This document shows, in pieces, positions 14,714 to 22,945 of a DNA stretch of 64,000 nt (its first letter is position 1; each line of letters starts with the position of its first letter). Location: positions 1-64,000 of the forward strand of contig JAAEPW010000079.1 in assembly GCA_024232355.1 (NCBI GenBank). Direction: 5' to 3'. The DNA is from Chloroflexota bacterium (GTDB lineage Bacteria; Chloroflexota; Anaerolineae; B4-G1). The notes beneath the pieces are model-generated. The model was not told where the DNA came from, ran no database searches, and was given only the letters and a program-made list of their open reading frames with translations. The translations under genes and the position numbers were made by a program.

Positions 14714-16328
14714 TGGCTGTCACCTGATAGATGAACAAAGAGTAACCGATTCGATCGTCAGGAGGGCGCTCGCGGAACCAGGCGTAGAGATTGTGGTTGG
14801 GAAAGACGACACCGACCAGATTGGTGATGCTGATAGCATAGATGCCGGGTTCGGGTTGTTCCAGGTTGAAAGGTGGGTCAGTAGACTCGAAAAAGCCGTG
14901 GGGGACGCCGGGCAACAGGTCATAGTTAATGCCATACGCCTCGGGCCGCGCGCTACCGAACCAACTAAGACGCACTCGCTCGACGTTTTCCCGCTCCATC
15001 CAATCTCGCAGCCCCTTCAAATCCTGCCCCCAGTCCACATTCGAGTCAACTAGGATACGCCAGCCGTTCTGCGGGCCGCCGCCGATGAGGTTAAAATATG
15101 CCAAAAAGTGAGGATAGATGGACAAAGTGCTGAACGCAAGCGCAACAGCGAGAGCCACAGGAACAACCGTCGGGGCACGGAGACCGCGCCCTATTTTTAA
15201 GGTCGCCAGTCGTCCGATGTGGACAGCCAAAAACGGCAGTACAGGCAAAAGATGGCGATAGCCCAGGTTCAAACGAGCGGTGATGAAAATCAGGAAAAAG
15301 GCCAAGGGGGGAACCAAGATGAACAAGTCATCGCGGGCAGGATGGCGCAACGCGACAACGATCGCGATGAGCAGGGCAGCCAAGGTTGCAAGAGGAGTCT
15401 TGACGGCCAAAGCCACCGGAAAATAATACCACCAGCCCTCGGTGCTGACCTGTCCCAACAAATAACCAGGCCGCCCACCAGAAGCAAAGCTCAACACAGC
15501 CCGCACGCCTTGAACGTAAGGCGCGGCTGGCACCGGGAAACGGAATCCTTCGAGCATCCCCGTCTGAAAGCCATAAGCGGCCCACACCACCAGCAATCCC
15601 AAAAAGCCAATGAATGCCACCAGTCCCACCCGACCCAACAAGCGGCGAGCACGGCTGGACCCACCGGGAAGGGCGTCCAGCAAGACCGTCAATGCCAGGA
15701 GAGGGCCAAACAACAACATTGAAAGTTTGGCCGCGAAAGCCAGTCCCATAGCCAGACCTGCCCACAAAATCCGATGAATTGACGGCCTGCGGACCACTCC
15801 CCACAAGGCATAAGCCGCCAGGAAAGCAAAGAGGGTTCCTCCCAAGTCGGTGGTGGATAGCCGCTCGTGGGCCAGGATGTTGGGATCGAGAGCGCAAAAG
15901 GCCATAGCCAGCAACCCACCCCACGGGCCAAAGCGGACGCTGGCCCAGCGAAAAACGAGAGCCGCCAGCACGAGTCCCATCCCAATCACCGGCAGGCGGG
16001 CCAAAAAGACGATCTGTTCGACGTTGTGATTTGTCTCCCAGAGCAACAGGTCGGCAAAGTGATACCATTCCGCCGATTCCCACCAGACCGTGTCCAGCGG
16101 TAATTGAAGGTCGAGCAGCACGTGGGCGGGCAAGGCGCTGAGGGTATTAACCAGCGGTGGATGCTCGATACTCAAGCGAGGGTCGCCGGTGCCTAGGTAC
16201 GCGGCTCCGCGGGCGATGTGGTTTTGTTCATCCATCGTCGGTGATTTTTGCACGGCGCTGGTGAGGGCCAGGCCAAATGCAAGCATCAGCAGTAGAACGG
16301 CGAAAAAATGGGGCGTGTAACGCTTCAC
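14703..16328 (-). CDS. GT-C (GT39-like) glycosyltransferase without the beta-sandwich tail
   Basis: The shortest member of the array (541 residues). The N-terminal loop 'PTMDEQNHIARG' provides D33/E34, followed by 'IEHPPLVNTLSALP', typical of GT39-like proteins that act on undecaprenyl-phosphate sugars. About 10 membrane helices are followed by a C-terminal region with 'DSNVDWGQDLKGLRDWME' and 'RLSWFGSARPEAYGI', a known signature of this subfamily, in place of the tail found in its neighbours. The first ATG lies 12 bases after the preceding gene's stop. It is a different subfamily from the other eight and may transfer a different sugar. Confidence 0.9.
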   Translation of the reverse strand: MKRYTPHFFAVLLLMLAFGLALTSAVQKSPTMDEQNHIARGAAYLGTGDPRLSIEHPPLVNTLSALPAHVLLDLQLPLDTVWWESAEWYHFADLLLWETNHNVEQIVFLARLPVIGMGLVLAALVFRWASVRFGPWGGLLAMAFCALDPNILAHERLSTTDLGGTLFAFLAAYALWGVVRRPSIHRILWAGLAMGLAFAAKLSMLLFGPLLALTVLLDALPGGSSRARRLLGRVGLVAFIGFLGLLVVWAAYGFQTGMLEGFRFPVPAAPYVQGVRAVLSFASGGRPGYLLGQVSTEGWWYYFPVALAVKTPLATLAALLIAIVVALRHPARDDLFILVPPLAFFLIFITARLNLGYRHLLPVLPFLAVHIGRLATLKIGRGLRAPTVVPVALAVALAFSTLSIYPHFLAYFNLIGGGPQNGWRILVDSNVDWGQDLKGLRDWMERENVERVRLSWFGSARPEAYGINYDLLPGVPHGFFESTDPPFNLEQPEPGIYAISITNLVGVVFPNHNLYAWFRERPPDDRIGYSLFIYQVTANEE

Positions 16329-16340
16329 AACATTGTCCTA

Positions 16341-18413
16341 TCATTCATACGTCAAACTCAAATGCCCCAAAAGAATGTGATCATCAGCTAGGCGTTCCCC
16401 GCCCGCACTGTAGACCATCAACCGTTCCATCGTTTCAGCATCGTACATCCCCACTGTCAACTTGTATTCTCCAGGGGCTAGGTCCCCGTTCAGCAGAATC
16501 TCGTAACTATCCTCGATGGCCTCGCCCGCGCGCCAACTCGACGTGGGGCGGACACCGTGGAGCGGAATGCCATCCTGCTGCGCGACCAGTTCACCACCTT
16601 TAGACACTATGTGGCAGAAAACCTTGTAACTCCTTTCGACCTGACCGTCCGATTCCCACAATAGCACAACAGTCAGCACATCGCCCGGCGCGAGAGTTTC
16701 GGCACTGAGGTGCACCCTTCCCAACTGGATGTGCTCACCCAATTGATAATCCACACTGTGCTCGGGACCTCCTGCTGCCGGTTCTCCCGGTGGCACGCCA
16801 TAGATCCAGATATAGGTGATGCCGTCAAAATCTATTGACCAGAGGGGAGTAGTTTGTCGGTCGACTTCCCACATCTCACCCCACTCCTCGTAACCGAGAC
16901 GGCGCACGATTTGGTTGACATAATACACTCGATAGTCAACCAGGGAATTGTCCTCAGTTTCAGTCAATCCCACGAAATTGCGTCGAAAGATCGCTGCGCT
17001 GCGTTGATGGAGCCAGGCGCTGGCGCGTTGGGCGCGGGGCAAGGTGTTGAGGTATTGTGCCGCCAGATCGAGTCCCTCGCCCTGGTCCTGAAGGGGCAAA
17101 ATGTGTTGGGCAACTCTCGAACCACCCAACAGGACGTTGTGATGCGTTCCATAGTAAGGATGATAAGAAAGCACAATAGCAGCTTGGAGCACTAACACCA
17201 AGACAATAAAAGTCGTAGGCAACCAGCGCCACTTTTGCCACCAACGTATACGAGCAATCGCCACAGCACTTTGCACCAGGCCAAGGCTCGCTATTACGTC
17301 TAACGCTAGAAAGACAGGCAGCACGTACGATACTTGCTTCCAACTCCCCAGCCCCATTTGAGTCGTAAAGCACACGACATAGACGATCAGCCAGCCCAAT
17401 ATGACACCAAAGTTATGCTTGCCCCGCCGGAATCGAGGCCAGGCAAACACCAAAGCTGCACAAGCCATCGGCAGCGTGACCAACGTCGTCTTCCAGGCAA
17501 TTGTCGCCAGGTAAAACCGCATCCCAGGATCATCATGGGTAACCTGACCATCAAAAAAGACCGGATTTTGATGCACTGTCTCGACGTGAAAAAAAGTCCC
17601 ATCAATCATTTTGTACATTACGTTTAGGGGTTCAACCCACATTGCTGGCCAGAGCACGATAAAGACTATGGCCACCGCCCCACCCCAAACCAACAACGTG
17701 CGAACGAACGCCCACAACCGCCTCTCTCCGACTTTTGAACTCGAACCGGGCGCCGCCGTCAATCTATACGCCCCCACCACCAGAGCCGTGTAGGGGATGA
17801 TAAAGAGGGATGGACTTTTGGTTAGTATCGCCAGTCCCGCAAATATACCACTCCAAATCAGATCGAGCCATTTTGCTCGATAGAGATAGTTAAACAGGAA
17901 CAGGACACTCACAAACATGAACGTCGCCAGCAAAGCATTCACGTGCAGCACCCGGCTGTAGGCAATATAGAAAGGATTTAGGGCCAACAGACAACTGCCA
18001 ACCAATGCCACCTTTTGCTCAATGATGCGGTTGAGCAAAACGTAGGACAATGCGACACAGAGCGCGATGACAAAAACTAACGGGAGCACACCGGCCGTTA
18101 TCGCGCCATTGATGGTACCTGGCTTGGCGGGCGCGAAACCCAATAGCTGATCAGATGACAGTCCCCGCAGCCAAGCAAAGATTTTGATGCCCGTGCCAGA
18201 TAGCCACATCGTAGTCACGCCAGGGTGGTATTGCTGATACGTTCCCGCCCAATCCCGCGCCAGCAATGCATCGCCAAAATAGATGGCTCGATTATACCAC
18301 TGCATAGGCCAGGAAACCGGATAAATAGCTCGTGGGATAAAGGTCAGTAGAAATATTAGGATCGGTATACCCCAGCGCTGAAACCGTTCCGAGTATCGTA
18401 AATTTTGAATCAT
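16341..18413 (-). CDS. GT-C family membrane protein lacking the usual Asp-Glu pair
   Basis: A 690-residue protein with a long helical part and the C-terminal beta-sandwich (from about 575: 'LTVVLLWESDG', 'YKVFCHIVS', 'YKLTVGMYDAETMERL'). The first outer loop reads 'SWPMQWYNRAIYFGDALLAR', then 'YQQYHPGVTTMWL'. The arrangement matches GT39-like relatives, but where those have an acidic residue before the Trp-x-x-Arg, this one has Met-Gln. It may be inactive, use another base, or act as a scaffold or flippase-like partner. It starts six bases after the stop of the upstream gene. Confidence 0.82.
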   Translation of the reverse strand: MIQNLRYSERFQRWGIPILIFLLTFIPRAIYPVSWPMQWYNRAIYFGDALLARDWAGTYQQYHPGVTTMWLSGTGIKIFAWLRGLSSDQLLGFAPAKPGTINGAITAGVLPLVFVIALCVALSYVLLNRIIEQKVALVGSCLLALNPFYIAYSRVLHVNALLATFMFVSVLFLFNYLYRAKWLDLIWSGIFAGLAILTKSPSLFIIPYTALVVGAYRLTAAPGSSSKVGERRLWAFVRTLLVWGGAVAIVFIVLWPAMWVEPLNVMYKMIDGTFFHVETVHQNPVFFDGQVTHDDPGMRFYLATIAWKTTLVTLPMACAALVFAWPRFRRGKHNFGVILGWLIVYVVCFTTQMGLGSWKQVSYVLPVFLALDVIASLGLVQSAVAIARIRWWQKWRWLPTTFIVLVLVLQAAIVLSYHPYYGTHHNVLLGGSRVAQHILPLQDQGEGLDLAAQYLNTLPRAQRASAWLHQRSAAIFRRNFVGLTETEDNSLVDYRVYYVNQIVRRLGYEEWGEMWEVDRQTTPLWSIDFDGITYIWIYGVPPGEPAAGGPEHSVDYQLGEHIQLGRVHLSAETLAPGDVLTVVLLWESDGQVERSYKVFCHIVSKGGELVAQQDGIPLHGVRPTSSWRAGEAIEDSYEILLNGDLAPGEYKLTVGMYDAETMERLMVYSAGGERLADDHILLGHLSLTYE

Positions 18414-18419
18414 TTATAA

Positions 18420-20417
18420 TCACGGCCCACCGATTTCAACGGTGGATAAAAGCAACCGGTCGGTGCCGGAAATGGAAAGACGCGGCCCCGTGGGAGCATT
18501 ATACAAGCCAAGTTGTGGTGTGTAAAGCCCCGCCGGCAGATCAGAAGGGAGCTGTATCACATGTTTTTGCACAATCCAATCGCCACTGCTCCATCCGCGT
18601 GAAGGGCTGCCCAATCCATCGTGTTGAGCGACGGGAATGTCAGACTCTCCCATCAGGTGCACAAAAATCCGGAGCGAGTTCGGGGGTGGTTGTTCGACAC
18701 GCCAATAGGTCAGCAAGGTCAGAGGCTTGCCAGGGACAGCGTCATGTCCCAGCCACTCGTACCCCCAAAAGGCCATATATCCGTCGAAAGATACAGGCAG
18801 CGCCACTGGATCACCAGTGGGCAGGATCACTGTGGTCGCCAAGCGCTCCATATCGCGACGCAAGGCCGTGTCGTCGGGCAAGTGGTAACTGACAAACGAC
18901 GATTGCGGGCCGGTCTCGTCTATCGCCCCCCACCCCAACAGTAGCCCCCGGAGATCAACGTCAAAAGGGACAACCTGGAGAACAAAGAGCCAGGCATCGC
19001 ACCCGGCCGGGATAAGCAAGGTCTCGCGGGTGTCGCACAAACGGACGTCGTAAACGTCTCGCCGAGTCACCAATTCCAGGCCGGGACCATCCATCGAGTG
19101 TACAGACAAACCCGCGACGGTGGCGGGCGTCCCTGACACTAATTCATCCAGCTGGTGAGCCACGATGGTCAGATCCGACTGGTAATCAAAACGGACATCC
19201 TCATTTTGAGGCCAAACAAAAAAATAATCGCGTACGGTGAGAAAAAGGCAAGGAGCAAGAAATAGAATGCAAGCTGCGAATTGCAAATTGCGAACGGCGG
19301 CTGCTGCGGTCACACCGAATTGCAACTTTTCCTTGATCCAGCGGCCTGCTTCAACGAGCGCGAGCGCGGGAAAGACAAAAACGACAACTAGACCCAAAAT
19401 GTCGCGGATAGAACTGGGAGCTACAGTAGTAGCGACACTGGGTCCAAGCGCGCCAAGCAGCCAGATCAACAGGAATCCATAGCGCGGGTCGCGCCAACGC
19501 CAAACAGCAACGAGCAGTCCAGCGTAAAAGAGCGCCGCGCTGACGGGATCGGCAAAAACGGGGCGGCCAGGAATATTCTGGCGCGGCCAGGGGTCACCGG
19601 CAATAGTAAAGAATTTGAGGTTGGCGACAAAATTTTGCCACACGAGTGAGGGGTCTCCCTCCAGTAAGCGATTGAGTGGTTTTTGTACCTCTGCGATGCG
19701 AAATTCAGCGCCGGGATGCGTTACCAGCCAGATCAAGAGCGGCGCGGATACGATGGTGACAATGAGGAGAAAAACGAGAATGCGGGACCAGGGGTGAGGT
19801 GATAAGTAAACGCGAATAACCGGCATCCCAAGGGACAAGTAGACAAGGAAGGTAACGAGGATAACCGGGAGGATGCGGGCAGCCATATAGGTGTAGAGGC
19901 TCAAGCCGACAAAGATTCCAGACAGTAGCCAGTTGGTCATTCTTGGTTTGGCACGCCGGTCGATGGCGCGAAAGAAAAAGTAGGCGGCGAGGGCAGCAAT
20001 GAATGGCAGACTAATGGCACGCAGGGCGACACGGGCGTAAAAAATCGGCCAGAAAGACGTCGCCAGCCAGCCACCGGTCAGCAAAGCGACAGGCGCGCCA
20101 AAGAGACGACGGATGAGCACGTAGGTGACCGCCAACCCCAGCAGCCCAAAGGCCACGGACGGGTAACGCAGTCCCAGCCAATGATCGCCAAAGAGGGCTA
20201 CTGTTGCTGCCTGCGCGTACTGATACAGTGGCTCGTGACCATAGGCGGCGGTGAAATAGATAGCGTGCCGTCCGGCGAGAATGTCGCGGGCGATGAGCCA
20301 GTTGGCGACCTCGTCGTGGGCCAGACCGGGCGGCACGTCACCCAAGGCCCCGAATCGCAGCACGGCGGCCAGCAGTAGGATCAGGGTGATGGCAGATTGC
20401 TCCTGTCGTCGGGTCAC
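18420..20417 (-). CDS. GT-C (GT39/ArnT-like) glycosyltransferase with beta-sandwich tail
   Basis: A 665-residue member of the 'PPG-L-x-HDE' subgroup. It has 'DVPPGLAHDEVANWLIARDI' in the first outer loop and 'YGHEPLYQYAQA' in the second conserved motif, then 'VALRAISLPF'. It closely resembles the genes at 12680, 25172 and 27166. The beta-sandwich tail starts near 555 ('PLTLLTYWRVE', 'LRIFVHLMGE', 'YTPQLGLYNAPTGPRLS'). A heptanucleotide repeat (19268-19295) is translated within a hydrophobic stretch ('RNLQFAACILFLAP'). The ATG overlaps the preceding gene's stop by four bases. Confidence 0.9.
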   Translation of the reverse strand: MTRRQEQSAITLILLLAAVLRFGALGDVPPGLAHDEVANWLIARDILAGRHAIYFTAAYGHEPLYQYAQAATVALFGDHWLGLRYPSVAFGLLGLAVTYVLIRRLFGAPVALLTGGWLATSFWPIFYARVALRAISLPFIAALAAYFFFRAIDRRAKPRMTNWLLSGIFVGLSLYTYMAARILPVILVTFLVYLSLGMPVIRVYLSPHPWSRILVFLLIVTIVSAPLLIWLVTHPGAEFRIAEVQKPLNRLLEGDPSLVWQNFVANLKFFTIAGDPWPRQNIPGRPVFADPVSAALFYAGLLVAVWRWRDPRYGFLLIWLLGALGPSVATTVAPSSIRDILGLVVVFVFPALALVEAGRWIKEKLQFGVTAAAAVRNLQFAACILFLAPCLFLTVRDYFFVWPQNEDVRFDYQSDLTIVAHQLDELVSGTPATVAGLSVHSMDGPGLELVTRRDVYDVRLCDTRETLLIPAGCDAWLFVLQVVPFDVDLRGLLLGWGAIDETGPQSSFVSYHLPDDTALRRDMERLATTVILPTGDPVALPVSFDGYMAFWGYEWLGHDAVPGKPLTLLTYWRVEQPPPNSLRIFVHLMGESDIPVAQHDGLGSPSRGWSSGDWIVQKHVIQLPSDLPAGLYTPQLGLYNAPTGPRLSISGTDRLLLSTVEIGGP
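19268..19295. repeat. Heptanucleotide repeat (TGCRARY)x4
   Basis: Four tandem heptamers, TGCAAGC TGCGAAT TGCAAAT TGCGAAC, lie within the GT-C gene at 18420-20417 and encode part of a membrane helix. Confidence 0.75.
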
Positions 20418-22945
20418 TCGTGCGCCTCCACGCGGACGGTCTCTCCCGGCAGCACGAATCTGCCGTTGGGCAATGGTTGACCGTCCCCGTCCATCACCGG
20501 CAATCGTTCCATCGTCGCTGGATCGTAAATTCCGATGGCCACGCCATAATCACCTGCCATCGCCGGACTCGAGGGAATTGGGATTGGGTCAGCTATGATC
20601 TCGCCAGGCCACCAGAACGTGGTGGGAAAAGTGTTCCGGCGCGGCATAGCATCGTCCTGCACCACGGGAACGCCGGTAGCCGGATCAAATACGTGGACAA
20701 ATATTTTGTAATTCACCTCCATTCGGCGTTCCGCCCGCCAGTGGAGGGTGAGGGTTAGTTGATTTTTATCGTGGTGCAGTTGATAACCCAGCAAGCGCAC
20801 GTTGTCGCCAAAGAGTCCGTTCGCACCGACGGCGTCCGGTGGAACATCGAATGTGCAAGTGTGGTCCACATGCACTTGTCCGACGATGGCCGGCTGGCCC
20901 TGGATCACACCTGTGGCTGGGTCCACCAGTGCCAGTTGGATGGCATAGTCACCGGCGGTCAGTGACGGTTTGGCGCGTAGTTCATAGTAGCCCCAAGTCA
21001 TTCCATCAACGGACCCACCGGGGAAGATTTCGGTCTGGATGGTTACACCTTTGCTCGACACCAGCGCCAGTTCTACGTCCAAGTCCTGATCAGGAGCTGC
21101 TACAATGCCCCATCCGATGTCCATCGCCAGCACGCGGCCAGGGCTCAGGCACCCGGTAGAGGCAACAGTGCGAATGACGCCGGTACCGGGGAGCAACTCG
21201 GCTGCCAACGTCAAGTCCGGCATGGTAGAGTAAACGACGATCTGTTCATCCTCGAAATAAGGTGCGGCCATCAAGTAGCGCTGCCAACGGGCTAGCCGGT
21301 CATCATCCACTAACGTTTTATGCAAGATGATGTAGCGCACGCCATCCTCAGCCAGGGCCGCCAACTGGATGCTCACGTCGCTGAATTCGGGCAGCATTTC
21401 GTTGAACTGTCGCAGGCCGCGCAGCCACGGGTGGCCATCCAGGTAAGCATACGTCCCGTCAGAAAAGCGGGCCGTCTTGCCTTGCAGGATTGGGCGATGA
21501 TGGATGGCCTGAGCAGCCATGTAGCGTTTGGATTGCTGCGAGTTGATGGGTAGGTTGAGGATGGCAAAATCGCCTGGCTCGGCAGCCACTTGGGCGTAGA
21601 AAGGCGACGACTGGGGCAATTGAAGGGGAACAGGCACGATCAGATATTCGAACAGAATCACGCCCGCTAACAAACACGGGACGACGACGTTGGCCCACTT
21701 GCTGCGCCGCTGGACAGAGGCCAATACAGCGCGACCGCCATAGGCCGCCAGCACGGCCAGCGGCAGTGCCAGGAACATGTTAAAGCGGTCGGGAAAACGG
21801 AGCCACCGCACCACGGGAAGCAAGTTTGTCAACCGGTAGGGCATCGGGATGGTGGGGTAAAGCTGGCCATTGACACGCAGCACCGGCCCTAATGCGAGCA
21901 GGAACAGCGCAAGGGCCATCGTCAGCCAGGGGAGAACGGCCCGCCGCGCCTTGTACACCCCCAACAACGCCAGCGCCAGCGCCGCCACGCCGATGTAGGC
22001 GGGGAAGCGGCGTCCCTGGCTGCGGTCGGCGTAGTAACGGGCGTAGGCTGATGCCGATTGGTGAAAACCACCAATCGGTGCCAGAGGAGCAAACATCAAA
22101 TGAGAAGGGCTGGGGGTCAAGTAGGCGAGCAGGTCGGCCTGCATAGAAGATTCGTCCCCCGCTACCAATAGGTCTGTAGGCGTGGCGCGTTGTTGACGCA
22201 TCAGAAGCAGGATCGGCGGGGTCAGGGCGACAGCCGCAACAACGCCCGCCAGCAGGAGAGCCAGCACGCCGCGTCGCCAGAGGATGCGACGGCTCAACGC
22301 AATCCAGGCCAGGTAAACGCCGCCGACGATGGCAGCCGGGATGAGTTGTTGCCAACGGGTATAGCCGACGAGGGAAAAGAACACGCCCGCCAGCACCCCA
22401 TCCCGCCAATGCCCGCGCCGCGCGGCCCGGTGCAGAAAGAGCAAAAAGAGGGGTATCCACTGCGTACTGATGAGGTTGGGATGGTCGAGTTGGCCCAGGC
22501 GAAAGGGCCAGCATTGGTAGATCAGCCCGGCCAAGAAAGCGGCGCGCTTGTCGCCGGTCAGTTCGTAGGTCAGCAAAAATGCTGCCAGGCCGCACAGGGC
22601 GAGATTGGCGAGAAAAGGCACGTTGTACGCCGCCAATCCACCTATCAGTGGGTTCAGGATGAGCCCGGCAACGACGTTCAGCCAGGCAAAGTTGTGGTAT
22701 GCCAGGCCCAGGCCCTGGGGATAGAAAAGATGCGCGGTGTAAAAAGGCGACTGACCCGTGCTCAACGCCTGTCGCACCCACCAACCGTTCCAATAGTGGA
22801 CCAGAGTATCGGTGGTGTGGCCGGGCAAGTGAGTGGCGAGCCGAGCCGCCAGCGGCCACGTCATTGCGATGGCCGTGCCAACGTAAGCCAATAGGGCGAC
22901 TATGCCCCATCGCTTGCCGAGGGTCGGGTGTTCATTCATCGCCAA
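20414..22945 (-). CDS. Large polytopic GT-C-like membrane protein with beta-sandwich tail
   Basis: At 843 residues this is the largest array member. The first loop carries 'PGHTTDTLVHYWNGWWVRQA', then 'FYPQGLGLAYHNF' and 'AAYNVPFLANLALCG'. These words occur in uncharacterised membrane proteins of the YfhO/GT-C type, with an acidic residue (the Asp of TTDT) in the catalytic position. A large soluble segment (about 440-720) follows the helices and leads to the shared beta-sandwich ('LLGYQLHHDKNQLTLTLHW', 'YKIFVHVFDPATGVPV', 'DYGVAIGIYDPATMERLPV'). The start at 22945 overlaps the previous gene by 14 bases. A role in surface glycan assembly is inferred from context only. Confidence 0.85.
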   Translation of the reverse strand: MAMNEHPTLGKRWGIVALLAYVGTAIAMTWPLAARLATHLPGHTTDTLVHYWNGWWVRQALSTGQSPFYTAHLFYPQGLGLAYHNFAWLNVVAGLILNPLIGGLAAYNVPFLANLALCGLAAFLLTYELTGDKRAAFLAGLIYQCWPFRLGQLDHPNLISTQWIPLFLLFLHRAARRGHWRDGVLAGVFFSLVGYTRWQQLIPAAIVGGVYLAWIALSRRILWRRGVLALLLAGVVAAVALTPPILLLMRQQRATPTDLLVAGDESSMQADLLAYLTPSPSHLMFAPLAPIGGFHQSASAYARYYADRSQGRRFPAYIGVAALALALLGVYKARRAVLPWLTMALALFLLALGPVLRVNGQLYPTIPMPYRLTNLLPVVRWLRFPDRFNMFLALPLAVLAAYGGRAVLASVQRRSKWANVVVPCLLAGVILFEYLIVPVPLQLPQSSPFYAQVAAEPGDFAILNLPINSQQSKRYMAAQAIHHRPILQGKTARFSDGTYAYLDGHPWLRGLRQFNEMLPEFSDVSIQLAALAEDGVRYIILHKTLVDDDRLARWQRYLMAAPYFEDEQIVVYSTMPDLTLAAELLPGTGVIRTVASTGCLSPGRVLAMDIGWGIVAAPDQDLDVELALVSSKGVTIQTEIFPGGSVDGMTWGYYELRAKPSLTAGDYAIQLALVDPATGVIQGQPAIVGQVHVDHTCTFDVPPDAVGANGLFGDNVRLLGYQLHHDKNQLTLTLHWRAERRMEVNYKIFVHVFDPATGVPVVQDDAMPRRNTFPTTFWWPGEIIADPIPIPSSPAMAGDYGVAIGIYDPATMERLPVMDGDGQPLPNGRFVLPGETVRVEAHE

